A stretch of DNA of 64,000 nt from an uncultured Bacteroides sp. Lineage in GTDB: Bacteria > Bacteroidota > Bacteroidia > Bacteroidales > Bacteroidaceae. The notes beneath the pieces are model-generated. The model was not told where the DNA came from. It was given only the letters and a program-made list of their open reading frames with translations, and searched no databases. Of this stretch, positions 31,901 to 39,422 are shown piece by piece. The position numbers and the translations under genes are program-made. The stretch covers positions 124,001 to 188,000 of the forward strand of contig CASFGA010000004.1 in NCBI GenBank assembly GCA_949294185.1, given 5' to 3'. Every line of letters starts with the position of its first letter. The first letter of the stretch is position 1.

Positions 31901-32569
31901 TTATCGGCGTGCTTCGCTGATATATTTCAAGGCTTCCTTGCATTTATTGGTGATATAACTCCAGTCTTGAGCGGCTATTATATCTTTGGGAAACAGTTTC
32001 GAACCCATACCGACGCAGAACACGCCCGCTTTGATCCATCCCGTCAGATTTTCTTGAGTAGGCTCCACACCGCCTGTAACCATCAGTTTTGACCATGGCA
32101 TAGGGGCAAGCATCCCTTTTACCAGTTTGGTACCCAGCACATCTCCCGGGAATATTTTGCAGAGGTCGCAGCCAACCTCCTGTGCGAACCCCACCTCAGA
32201 CACGCTTCCACAGCCTGGAGTGTAGGCTATCAGCCGTCGGTTGCATACTTTGGCTATATCGGGATTGAACAGCGGGCCTACAACAAAATTTGCTCCCATC
32301 TGGATATACAGGGCGGCTGTTGCCGGATCGACGACGGAACCCACGCCCAAAGCCAGTTCCGGACACTCTTGATCTGCGAATTTCATTACTTCCGAAAATA
32401 CTTCATGTGCAAAGTCTCCGCGGTTTGTAAACTCGAAAGCCCGAACTCCGCCCTCGTAACAAGCCTTTACCACCTTCTTTGCAGTTTCTGCATCCTTATG
32501 ATAAAAGACAGGAACCATGCCTGTCGAACCGATTTTGTCTAATACGGCAATCTTGTCAAATTTGGCCAT
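31901..32569 (-). CDS. 2-dehydro-3-deoxy-phosphogluconate (KDPG) aldolase
   Basis: 222 residues, a class I TIM-barrel aldolase. The Glu is in [12 protein letters not shown]; the Schiff-base Lys is in [10 protein letters not shown] (about 137), and VTGGVEPT binds phosphate. It splits KDPG into pyruvate and glyceraldehyde-3-phosphate, the last step of hexuronate breakdown, and may also act on 4-hydroxy-2-oxoglutarate. It lies 24 bp after the KDG kinase gene, so the pair shares the promoter at 33658-33688. Confidence 0.94.
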   Translation of the reverse strand: MAKFDKIAVLDKIGSTGMVPVFYHKDAETAKKVVKACYEGGVRAFEFTNRGDFAHEVFSEVMKFADQECPELALGVGSVVDPATAALYIQMGANFVVGPLFNPDIAKVCNRRLIAYTPGCGSVSEVGFAQEVGCDLCKIFPGDVLGTKLVKGMLAPMPWSKLMVTGGVEPTQENLTGWIKAGVFCVGMGSKLFPKDIIAAQDWSYITNKCKEALKYISEARR

Positions 32570-32593
32570 AATTATATTTTAGAAAGGTTTGAA

Positions 32594-33616
32594 TTAACGT
32601 TGCACGCGGCCGCTGGCATCTCCTCCCATCAAGGTCTCCACTTCTTCGGCTGAAACCAGATTGAAATCACCGTTGATTGTATGTTTCAGGGCAGAGGCTG
32701 CCACGGCGAATTCCAGAGCTTCTTCCTGGTTTGCCTTAGTCAGCAGTCCGTGGATAATGCCTCCGGAGAACGAATCGCCGCCTCCTACGCGGTCAATGAT
32801 AGGATTCACATCGTAGTGTCTCGAAGTATAAAATTCTTTTCCGTTGTAAATCATGGCCTTCCACCCGTTATGCGTGGCGGAGTATGATTCACGGAGGGTA
32901 GAGACAACGTATTTGAAGCCGAATTCATTGACCATCCCTCTGAAAATGTCTTTGTATCCTTCGGCATCAGTCTTTCCTTTTTCTATATCAGCGTCTGGTT
33001 TGAAGCCTAAGCATAATTCTGCGTCTTCTTCATTGCCTATACATACATCGACATACTTCATTAACGGACGCATGACCGATTGGGCCTTTTCTTTTGTCCA
33101 TAGCTTTTTGCGGAAATTCAGGTCGACAGAAACGGTTACTCCGTGTCTTTTTGCCGCTTCACAGGCCAAGCGGGTCAATTCAGCCGCCTTGTCAGATATG
33201 GCAGGCGTGATGCCCGACCAGTGGAACCAGTCGGCCCCCTCCATGATGGTGTCAAAGTCAAATTCTTCTGGCTCTGCTTCGGCGATGGCAGAGTGGGCTC
33301 GGTCGTAGATGACCTTGCTCGGGCGCATGGATGCCCCTGTTTCCAGATAGTAGATACCTACCCGGTCGCCTCCGCGTACTATATAATCGGTCTTGACTCC
33401 GTATCTGCGTAATGCGTTCACGGCACTTTGTCCGATTTCATGCTTCGGAAGTTTGGTTACATAATAGGCATCATGCCCATAATTGGCGCAACTGACCGCT
33501 ACATTGGCTTCTCCTCCTCCGTATACAACATCAAACCTGTCTGATTGTATGAACCGATAATTTCCCGGAGTGGATAATCTCAGCATAATCTCACCTAACG
33601 TTACAATTTTTCCCAT
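32594..33616 (-). CDS. kdgK: 2-keto-3-deoxygluconate kinase (PfkB family)
   Basis: 340 residues from ATG 33616 (MGKIVTLGEIMLRLSTPG); the upstream frame overlaps the promoter. A PfkB/ribokinase fold with the substrate motif YGGGEANVAVSCANYG and the anion-hole motif DRVGGGDSFSGG near the C-terminus. It phosphorylates KDG made by altronate/mannonate dehydratase to KDPG. The assignment as KDG kinase rather than another sugar kinase rests on the sequence plus its position between the aldolase and the uxaA regulator. Confidence 0.92.
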   Translation of the reverse strand: MGKIVTLGEIMLRLSTPGNYRFIQSDRFDVVYGGGEANVAVSCANYGHDAYYVTKLPKHEIGQSAVNALRRYGVKTDYIVRGGDRVGIYYLETGASMRPSKVIYDRAHSAIAEAEPEEFDFDTIMEGADWFHWSGITPAISDKAAELTRLACEAAKRHGVTVSVDLNFRKKLWTKEKAQSVMRPLMKYVDVCIGNEEDAELCLGFKPDADIEKGKTDAEGYKDIFRGMVNEFGFKYVVSTLRESYSATHNGWKAMIYNGKEFYTSRHYDVNPIIDRVGGGDSFSGGIIHGLLTKANQEEALEFAVAASALKHTINGDFNLVSAEEVETLMGGDASGRVQR

Positions 33617-33644
33617 CGTACTATTTTGTTTGGATAAATTCTTA

Positions 33645-33660
33645 TTGTGTGCGTACACAA
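33645..33660. promoter_or_regulatory. Putative operator for the adjacent LacI-family regulator
   Basis: A 16-bp imperfect palindrome, TTGTGTGCGTACACAA, with a central CG and 7 of 8 symmetric pairs. It overlaps the -7 element of the kdgK promoter by 3 bp, extends over its start region, and lies 85 bp upstream of the LacI-type gene. A central CG is the hallmark of LacI-family operators, so binding would block kdgK. Confidence 0.6.
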
Positions 33661-33688
33661 AGGTAAGACTTATTTTTTAATTATCAAA
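33658..33688 (-). promoter_or_regulatory. Promoter of kdgK-KDPG aldolase
   Basis: On the minus strand TTTG (33688-33685), 19 nt, TACCTTTG (33665-33658): exact matches to both Bacteroides elements, 41 bp upstream of the kdgK ATG. Confidence 0.75.
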
Positions 33689-33696
33689 AAAAGTCA

Positions 33697-33704
33697 TACA
33701 TTTG
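33697..33704 (+). promoter_or_regulatory. Candidate promoter of the LacI-type regulator and uxaA (-7 box)
   Basis: TACATTTG, a full -7 match, 40 bp before the regulator ATG. No good -33 element is seen. The box is 36 bp from the palindrome. Confidence 0.5.
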
Positions 33705-33744
33705 TTCCGTAAATATTTTAAGGAAGAGAATAAAGACATAACTT

Positions 33745-34815
33745 ATGGAAAGGCAGGGACGTATCCGGATTAAAGACATTGCGCGTCAGGCAGGCGTATC
33801 GGTTGGAACGGTCGACCGTGTTCTTCACAACCGCAGCGGCGTGTCTGAATCAAGCCGTATGAAAGTTGAGAAAGTATTGGAGCAATTGAGTTACCAACCT
33901 AATATGTATGCGAGTGCTTTGGCTTCGAACAAGAAATACAGGTTTGCCTGTCTGCTGCCTTTGCATACGGCGGGTGAATATTGGGAAAGCGTGGAGGAAG
34001 GAATGGGCCAGGCCGTCGATATATATTCTGATTTTAATGTTTCATTAGAAACCTTTTATTATGATCAATATGTTTCCGGGTCGTTTCTCTCCTCGGCAAA
34101 GTCATTGATGGAGTTGTCTCCCGATGCTGTGATACTTTCCCCTACAGTCGAAGAAGAGACTTCCGTTTTTGTCGCTCAGCTCCAAGAGTGCGGAATCCCG
34201 TATGTGTTCATTGATTCCAATATTCCACATTTGAATCCGTTGGCTTTCTACGGGCAGCATGCAGGTCGGAGCGGATACTTTGCCGCACGGATATTGAAGT
34301 TGTTGGCGCATGACAGCAAAGAGATAGTCGTTTTTCGTCAGATTAATGAAGGGCGTCTGGGGTCGAACCAACAGCTTTATCGGGAAGAAGGCTTTTACTT
34401 ATATATGAAAGAGCATCACGAAAATCTGATAGTGCATGAGCTTAACCTGTATGCCAAGCAGCCCGATGAGGATGAGTCGCTGCTCGATGACTTTTTTGCC
34501 AAGCATCCGGACATAAATTGCGGGATAACATTCAATTCGAAAGTATATATAATAGGTGAATATATGCGGAAACACCGGCGTAAAGACTTTCGTCTGATGG
34601 GATATGACTTGCTGCAACGGAATGTAGATTGCTTGAAAAACGGGACGGTTGACTTTATTATTGCCCAACAGCCTACGTTGCAAGGCTACAACAGCATCGA
34701 GTGTTTGTGCAATCATCTTATATTGAAAAAGAAAATCAAGCAGTGCAATTATATGCCTATCAGCTTGATAACCGTGGATAATCTGGACTTTTACTTTGAC
34801 ACTCGTATAATATAG
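33745..34815 (+). CDS. LacI-family transcriptional regulator of hexuronate genes
   Basis: 356 residues. The N-terminal LacI helix-turn-helix (IRIKDIARQAGVSVGTVDRVLHNRSGVS, about residues 5-32) is followed by a hinge helix (PNMYASALASN) and a periplasmic-binding-protein-like sensor domain. The hinge usually carries an 'LA..L' pair; here it is ALAS. It is divergent from kdgK and 5 bp upstream of uxaA, so it probably controls both arms in response to a hexuronate intermediate such as KDG. The target site proposed here is the palindrome at 33645-33660. Confidence 0.9.
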   Translation: MERQGRIRIKDIARQAGVSVGTVDRVLHNRSGVSESSRMKVEKVLEQLSYQPNMYASALASNKKYRFACLLPLHTAGEYWESVEEGMGQAVDIYSDFNVSLETFYYDQYVSGSFLSSAKSLMELSPDAVILSPTVEEETSVFVAQLQECGIPYVFIDSNIPHLNPLAFYGQHAGRSGYFAARILKLLAHDSKEIVVFRQINEGRLGSNQQLYREEGFYLYMKEHHENLIVHELNLYAKQPDEDESLLDDFFAKHPDINCGITFNSKVYIIGEYMRKHRRKDFRLMGYDLLQRNVDCLKNGTVDFIIAQQPTLQGYNSIECLCNHLILKKKIKQCNYMPISLITVDNLDFYFDTRII

Positions 34816-34820
34816 TTCTT

Positions 34821-36314
34821 ATGACTACCGCTTGTTTGAAAATCAATGTGGCAGATAATGTTGCCGTGGCAATCGTCCCGCTTCATGCCGGTGAGACGAT
34901 AGGTGTTGAGGGGGAGGATATCAGATTGTTGACGGATGTTCCCGCAGGGCATAAAGTGGCTTTGAAGGATTTTTCAGAGGGAGAAGATGTCATTAAGTAC
35001 GGCTATCCTATCGGCCATGTTACGGCTCCGGTCAGGAAAGGCGCATGGATAAGCGAGCGTGAAATAAAGACAAATCTGTCGGGCCTGCTGGAATATGCTT
35101 ATCGTCCTGTTTCGGTTACTCTTGATATACCTGATGAAAAGAGAACGTTTAAGGGATATCGCCGGAAGAACGGGGAAGTGGGCATACGCAACGAGATTTG
35201 GATTGTTCCTACCGTAGGCTGCGTGAACGGAATAGCCGGGCGTCTGGCCGAAGAGCTGAAGGCTGAGACGAAAGACAGGGAGGGAGTGGATGCGATAGTC
35301 GCTTTCCCTCACAATTATGGCTGTTCGCAATTGGATAAGGATCATGAAAACACAAAGAAGATTCTGCGGAACATCGTTCTTCATCCCAATGCCGGGGCGG
35401 TATTGGTGGTCGGACTTGGATGTGAGAATAACCAGCCGGATGTTTTCCGCGAATATCTTGGTCCGTATGACGAGGAACGCATCCGTTTCATGGTGGTTCA
35501 AAAAGTAGGGGATGAGCATGAAGAAGGAATGCGCATCCTTCGCGAACTATATAATATATGTAGCAGAGATGTCCGGACAAGTGTTCCGCTCTCCGAACTT
35601 CGTGTGGGATTGAAATGTGGAGGGTCGGACGGATTTTCCGGCATAACGGCAAATCCTTTATTGGGGATGTTTTCCGACTATTTGATAGCTCAGGGTGGAA
35701 CGACGGTGCTGACCGAAGTGCCGGAGATGTTTGGTGCGGAAACGATATTGATGGGTCGGTGTCGTACGCGCAAGCTGTTCGACGAGACAGTCTGCCTGAT
35801 TAATGATTTCAAGGAGTACTTTCTGTCGCACGGCGAGCCCGTAGGCGAAAATCCTTCGCCTGGCAATAAAGCGGGAGGAATCTCCACACTGGAGGAAAAG
35901 GCATTGGGGTGTACGCAGAAATGTGGCAAGAGTTATGTGTCGGGAGTGATGGCTTATGGCGGCCGACTGCAGGAGAAAGGGTTGAATTTGCTGTCTGCTC
36001 CGGGCAATGATCTGGTGGCGGCAACGGCATTGGCCTCTTGCGGATGTCATATTGTCCTGTTTACAACCGGGCGCGGCACTCCTTTCGGCACGTGCGTTCC
36101 TACGGTAAAAATCTCTACCAATTCAGCACTTGCGGAGCATAAGCCCGCATGGATTGACTTCAATGCCGGTGTAATCGTTGAAGGTGAACCTATGGATATG
36201 GTCTGCCGGCGTTTTGTCGACTATGTGATTGAAGTGGCAAGCGGAACCCCTGTCAATAATGAGATGAACGGATATCGGGGCATTGCCATTTTCAAGACGG
36301 GAGTTACATTGTGA
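34821..36314 (+). CDS. uxaA: Altronate dehydratase
   Basis: 497 residues, full length compared with E. coli UxaA (495). N-terminal SAF domain (1-80, with HAGETIGVEGEDIRLLTDVPAGHKVAL) and a large catalytic domain with conserved Cys/His segments (PTVGCVNG, FPHNYGCSQL, GLKCGGSDGFSG, SCGCHIVLFTTGRGTPFG). It dehydrates D-altronate to 2-keto-3-deoxygluconate using Fe(II). It receives altronate from UxaB, encoded about 30 kb away, and hands KDG to KdgK next door. Cotranscribed with the LacI-type gene (5-bp gap). Confidence 0.96.
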   Translation: MTTACLKINVADNVAVAIVPLHAGETIGVEGEDIRLLTDVPAGHKVALKDFSEGEDVIKYGYPIGHVTAPVRKGAWISEREIKTNLSGLLEYAYRPVSVTLDIPDEKRTFKGYRRKNGEVGIRNEIWIVPTVGCVNGIAGRLAEELKAETKDREGVDAIVAFPHNYGCSQLDKDHENTKKILRNIVLHPNAGAVLVVGLGCENNQPDVFREYLGPYDEERIRFMVVQKVGDEHEEGMRILRELYNICSRDVRTSVPLSELRVGLKCGGSDGFSGITANPLLGMFSDYLIAQGGTTVLTEVPEMFGAETILMGRCRTRKLFDETVCLINDFKEYFLSHGEPVGENPSPGNKAGGISTLEEKALGCTQKCGKSYVSGVMAYGGRLQEKGLNLLSAPGNDLVAATALASCGCHIVLFTTGRGTPFGTCVPTVKISTNSALAEHKPAWIDFNAGVIVEGEPMDMVCRRFVDYVIEVASGTPVNNEMNGYRGIAIFKTGVTL

Positions 36315-36419
36315 TATGAACCGTTGAAATGAATTTTGGATATGGTCCGGAGCAAGATTTGCAGGGAGCAAAAAAAGATATGTCGATGAGTAAAAATTTT
36401 TAGTTAAAGCAAGATAGCT

Positions 36420-37505
36420 ATGTCATTTGAAGCAACAAAAAGAGAATGGGGGGAGCTTTATGCTTTTTTCCGCCTGTTGGCCGATGGCTTTGTATATGCA
36501 GGCACTCCCGATGTCAGGAAGAATACGGCACACTGTCTGCCGGTAGCTATGGTTCAGCGTGAGGAACATGACGGTACGAGGCGGTATATTGTGGAGAAAG
36601 ACAGTATCCACATCGTGGGCGAAAAGATAGACAAAAGAATTCCGCGCGAGGATTTCGCCGCGGTGACCGACTTGATATTGGGCGGCATACGGAGCAGCCG
36701 GACGGATGATGTGACTTCGCCCGACGGGGTAGAGGAGTTTTTGGATGAAGTGGCGATATTCGATCTGGAAGCAAAGACAGACGACCGCACGGATTTCAGT
36801 GTAGCGTTTTATAGTGCTGATGCGCCCCTTACGGGCTTTTGTGTCCGCTCTCGTCTGGGAGCTATGTTTCCTTTAATCGACGGCGGGCGCGCGGCGAATT
36901 TCAAGTTTGAACAGACGGGAGTGAAGTTTGCCGTGCCTACAGTGAACAAGATAAACAACGAGGGGGAAGAGGGAGAAGTGGCCAAGCGTATGTTGATGAT
37001 AGAACGTTTGGGCGGAAACCTGAAATACAGTGATGTGGCGGACAAGATTTTCCGCAGCAATCTTTCGATGATAGACCTCCATATGGGGCGTCTGCTTGCG
37101 GAAATGACCCGCCTGATGTGGCTTGACGATGTGACGAAGGTATCGGAACTGACTGAGGAAATCAAGAAACTCAATCCGTTGAAGATAAAAGATGAGCTGA
37201 TACACAAGCATGGTTTCTATGAATATAAGGTAAAGGAGTTTCTGCTGGCGGCAGCCATGGGGATGCGCCCTGCAAAACTCTATAATGGAGTGGAAAGCGC
37301 CATTGCCGGCTTTTTGTTCGTGACGGGCGACGGCGAACTGCTCTGCTATCAACGGGCCTTCCGCCAGACATTTGCTGACTTTCTGTTCATGAACACCCGT
37401 CTGGAGAGAGGTTCGACGGCGAAAGACAAGTACGGGTATCTGGAGCGGGAGAACGGAGCCTACTACTTCAAGCTGAATCTGAAAGTCGGACTGCTGAAAC
37501 GGTAG
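36420..37505 (+). CDS. Orphan HpaII-family restriction endonuclease-like protein
   Basis: 361 residues. The opening (WGELYAFFRLLADGFVYAG), the middle (FLDEVAIFDLEAKTDDRTDFSVAFYS, then TGFCVRSRLGA and AANFKF) and the end (YLERENGAYYFKLNLKV) follow the HpaII restriction endonuclease family, whose founding member cuts CCGG and has about 358 residues. In the family as I recall it, the putative catalytic segment reads GFSIKS; here it is GFCVRS with Arg143 in place of Lys, while Asp125 is kept. No cytosine methyltransferase lies nearby. It is 9 bp before thiD and its base composition is like its neighbours. It may be an inactive or repurposed nuclease. The family call is by recognition only. Confidence 0.7.
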   Translation: MSFEATKREWGELYAFFRLLADGFVYAGTPDVRKNTAHCLPVAMVQREEHDGTRRYIVEKDSIHIVGEKIDKRIPREDFAAVTDLILGGIRSSRTDDVTSPDGVEEFLDEVAIFDLEAKTDDRTDFSVAFYSADAPLTGFCVRSRLGAMFPLIDGGRAANFKFEQTGVKFAVPTVNKINNEGEEGEVAKRMLMIERLGGNLKYSDVADKIFRSNLSMIDLHMGRLLAEMTRLMWLDDVTKVSELTEEIKKLNPLKIKDELIHKHGFYEYKVKEFLLAAAMGMRPAKLYNGVESAIAGFLFVTGDGELLCYQRAFRQTFADFLFMNTRLERGSTAKDKYGYLERENGAYYFKLNLKVGLLKR

Positions 37506-37514
37506 GGGGAGAGT

Positions 37515-38348
37515 ATGAAGACATATCCGTGTGTGTTGAGCATTGCCGGGTCAGACTGTAGCGGAGGCGCAGGCATTCAGGCAGACATCAAGGCAATTTC
37601 CGCGTTGGGAGCTTATGCCGCTACGGCTATAACGGCCATAACGGTGCAGAATACATGTGGCGTTACGGGCATTCACCCCGTTCCGCCCGAATTTGTGAAA
37701 GCTCAGATTGAAGCTGTAATGACGGACATCCGTCCGCAAGCCGTGAAGATCGGGATGGTCAACGACGGTGAGATTATCCGTATGATAGCGGAGAGTCTCC
37801 GCTTTTACCGTCCGAAATTCGTGGTTCTTGACCCTGTTATGGTGTCGACAAGCGGATGCAAGCTGATGGAGGACGCGGCCATACAGATTCTTGTGTCAGA
37901 ACTTATGCCTTTGGCAACGGTTGTTACGCCCAATCTCAGCGAAGCGGAGGTGTTGTTCGGGGCTTCCATAAAAGATGTGGAGCAGATGCAGACTGCCGCC
38001 CGTAAGCTGTTGGATTATGGGTGTGAAGCCGTATTGGTGAAGGGGGGGCATTTGCCAGATGGAAACATGTGCGATGTTCTCCAGCTGAAGAACGAAGCAT
38101 CCCCTCATTTGTTCAGTGCCCCGAAGGTGGAAAGCAGGAATACACACGGCACAGGATGCACACTCTCATCGGCGATAGCCACCTGTCTGGCGCTGGGAGA
38201 ACCGGTCGTTGAGGCGGTAGGCAAGGCTAAAAAATATGTATATCAAGGCATAAAATCTGGTTGCAGCGTCCATGTCGGTGAGGGACACGGACCGCTCAAT
38301 CATTTTCATGCCCCGGTAGCGATGCACATTTTCGATGAAAATGAGTAA
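37515..38348 (+). CDS. thiD: Hydroxymethylpyrimidine/phosphomethylpyrimidine kinase
   Basis: 277 residues, a ribokinase-fold ThiD. The opening CVLSIAGSDCSGGAGIQADIKAISALGAYAATAITAIT-type substrate site (residues 5-40), VLDPVMVSTSG, and the C-terminal anion hole NTHGTGCTLSSAI are all present. It phosphorylates HMP and HMP-P to HMP-PP for thiamine synthesis. It follows the HpaII-like gene by 9 bp, so they are probably cotranscribed although no functional link is evident. No other thiamine genes are in the window. Confidence 0.95.
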   Translation: MKTYPCVLSIAGSDCSGGAGIQADIKAISALGAYAATAITAITVQNTCGVTGIHPVPPEFVKAQIEAVMTDIRPQAVKIGMVNDGEIIRMIAESLRFYRPKFVVLDPVMVSTSGCKLMEDAAIQILVSELMPLATVVTPNLSEAEVLFGASIKDVEQMQTAARKLLDYGCEAVLVKGGHLPDGNMCDVLQLKNEASPHLFSAPKVESRNTHGTGCTLSSAIATCLALGEPVVEAVGKAKKYVYQGIKSGCSVHVGEGHGPLNHFHAPVAMHIFDENE

Positions 38349-38365
38349 GATATCAAAAGATTCAT

Positions 38366-38373
38366 TACCTTTG
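38366..38373 (+). promoter_or_regulatory. Candidate fabD promoter (-7 box)
   Basis: TACCTTTG, a full -7 match, 36 bp before the fabD ATG; the -33 region shows no clear TTTG. Confidence 0.5.
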
Positions 38374-38409
38374 CACCGATGAAAAAACAAAAACCAAAAA
38401 GTAGAAGAT

Positions 38410-39297
38410 ATGAAAGCATTTGTATTTCCCGGTCAGGGCGCGCAATTCGTAGGTATGGGGAAAGATCTTTATGAAAGTTCTCCTTTGGCCAAAGAATTGT
38501 TTGAAAAGGCAAACGAAATTTTAGGATATCGTATTACGGACATTATGTTTGAAGGAACAGACGAGGATCTGCGTCAGACAAAAGTGACTCAGCCCGCAGT
38601 GTTTCTCCATTCTGTAATATCAGCGCTGTGTATGGGCGATGAATTCCGTCCGGAAATGACGGCCGGACATTCGTTGGGTGAGTTCTCCGCACTGGTTGCA
38701 GCCGGAGCATTGTCGTTCGAAGACGGGTTGAAACTGGTGTATGCACGTGCGATGGCCATGCAGAAAGCCTGTGAAGCACATCCTTCTACCATGGCCGCCA
38801 TCATTGCTTTGCCTGATGAAAAAGTGGAAGAAATCTGTGCATCGGTAGCTGCTGAAGGCGAAGTATGTGTCGCAGCCAATTATAACTGCCCGGGACAGAT
38901 TGTCATTTCCGGTTCGATGGAAGGGATAAACAAGGCATGTGAACTGATGAAAGCGGCCGGAGCCAAGCGCGCACTGCCGCTGAAGGTGGGGGGAGCGTTC
39001 CACTCTCCGCTGATGGAACCGGCAAAGGTAGAGCTTGAAGCCGCCATTCAGTCTACTGATTTCCACACTCCCAAGTGTCCGGTTTATCAGAATGTGGATG
39101 CAAAGCCTCATACCGATCCGGCAGAAATAAAGGCTAATCTGGTCGCTCAGCTTACGGCATCCGTACGTTGGACTCAGACGGTGCAGAACATGATTGCCGA
39201 TGGTGCGGATGATTTCACAGAATGCGGGCCGGGAGCCGTATTGCAAGGGCTGATAAAGAAGATAGACAAGAATGCAAATGCCCACGGCATTTTATAA
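38410..39297 (+). CDS. fabD: ACP S-malonyltransferase
   Basis: 295 residues. N-terminal FPGQGAQFVGMGKDL loop, nucleophile Ser88 in GHSLGEFSA, the catalytic His in VGGAFHSPLM and the C-terminal ECGPGAVLQGLIKK. It moves malonyl from CoA to acyl carrier protein, the entry step of fatty-acid elongation. It stands alone here with its own promoter and terminator and no other fab genes beside it. Confidence 0.97.
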   Translation: MKAFVFPGQGAQFVGMGKDLYESSPLAKELFEKANEILGYRITDIMFEGTDEDLRQTKVTQPAVFLHSVISALCMGDEFRPEMTAGHSLGEFSALVAAGALSFEDGLKLVYARAMAMQKACEAHPSTMAAIIALPDEKVEEICASVAAEGEVCVAANYNCPGQIVISGSMEGINKACELMKAAGAKRALPLKVGGAFHSPLMEPAKVELEAAIQSTDFHTPKCPVYQNVDAKPHTDPAEIKANLVAQLTASVRWTQTVQNMIADGADDFTECGPGAVLQGLIKKIDKNANAHGIL

Positions 39298-39316
39298 TTA
39301 GGATATCTTTTCAGTG

Positions 39317-39376
39317 TCGGATTACACGGATTATGCGGTTCTTGAAAAGGACGGTGTCGGTGTAATCCGATTTTTT
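39317..39376 (+). terminator. Terminator after fabD
   Basis: A perfect 11-bp inverted repeat (39317-39327 and 39360-39370) followed by TTTTTT. Confidence 0.8.
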
Positions 39377-39422
39377 ATTGGACAAAAAATCTTTTTTGCC
39401 TTGACTTTAATTTATTTTTGCT

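Noticed and set aside
39413..39420. TATTTTTG match as promoter of the amylase gene
   Set aside because: It ends 2 bp before the ATG, so transcription would start after the start codon.
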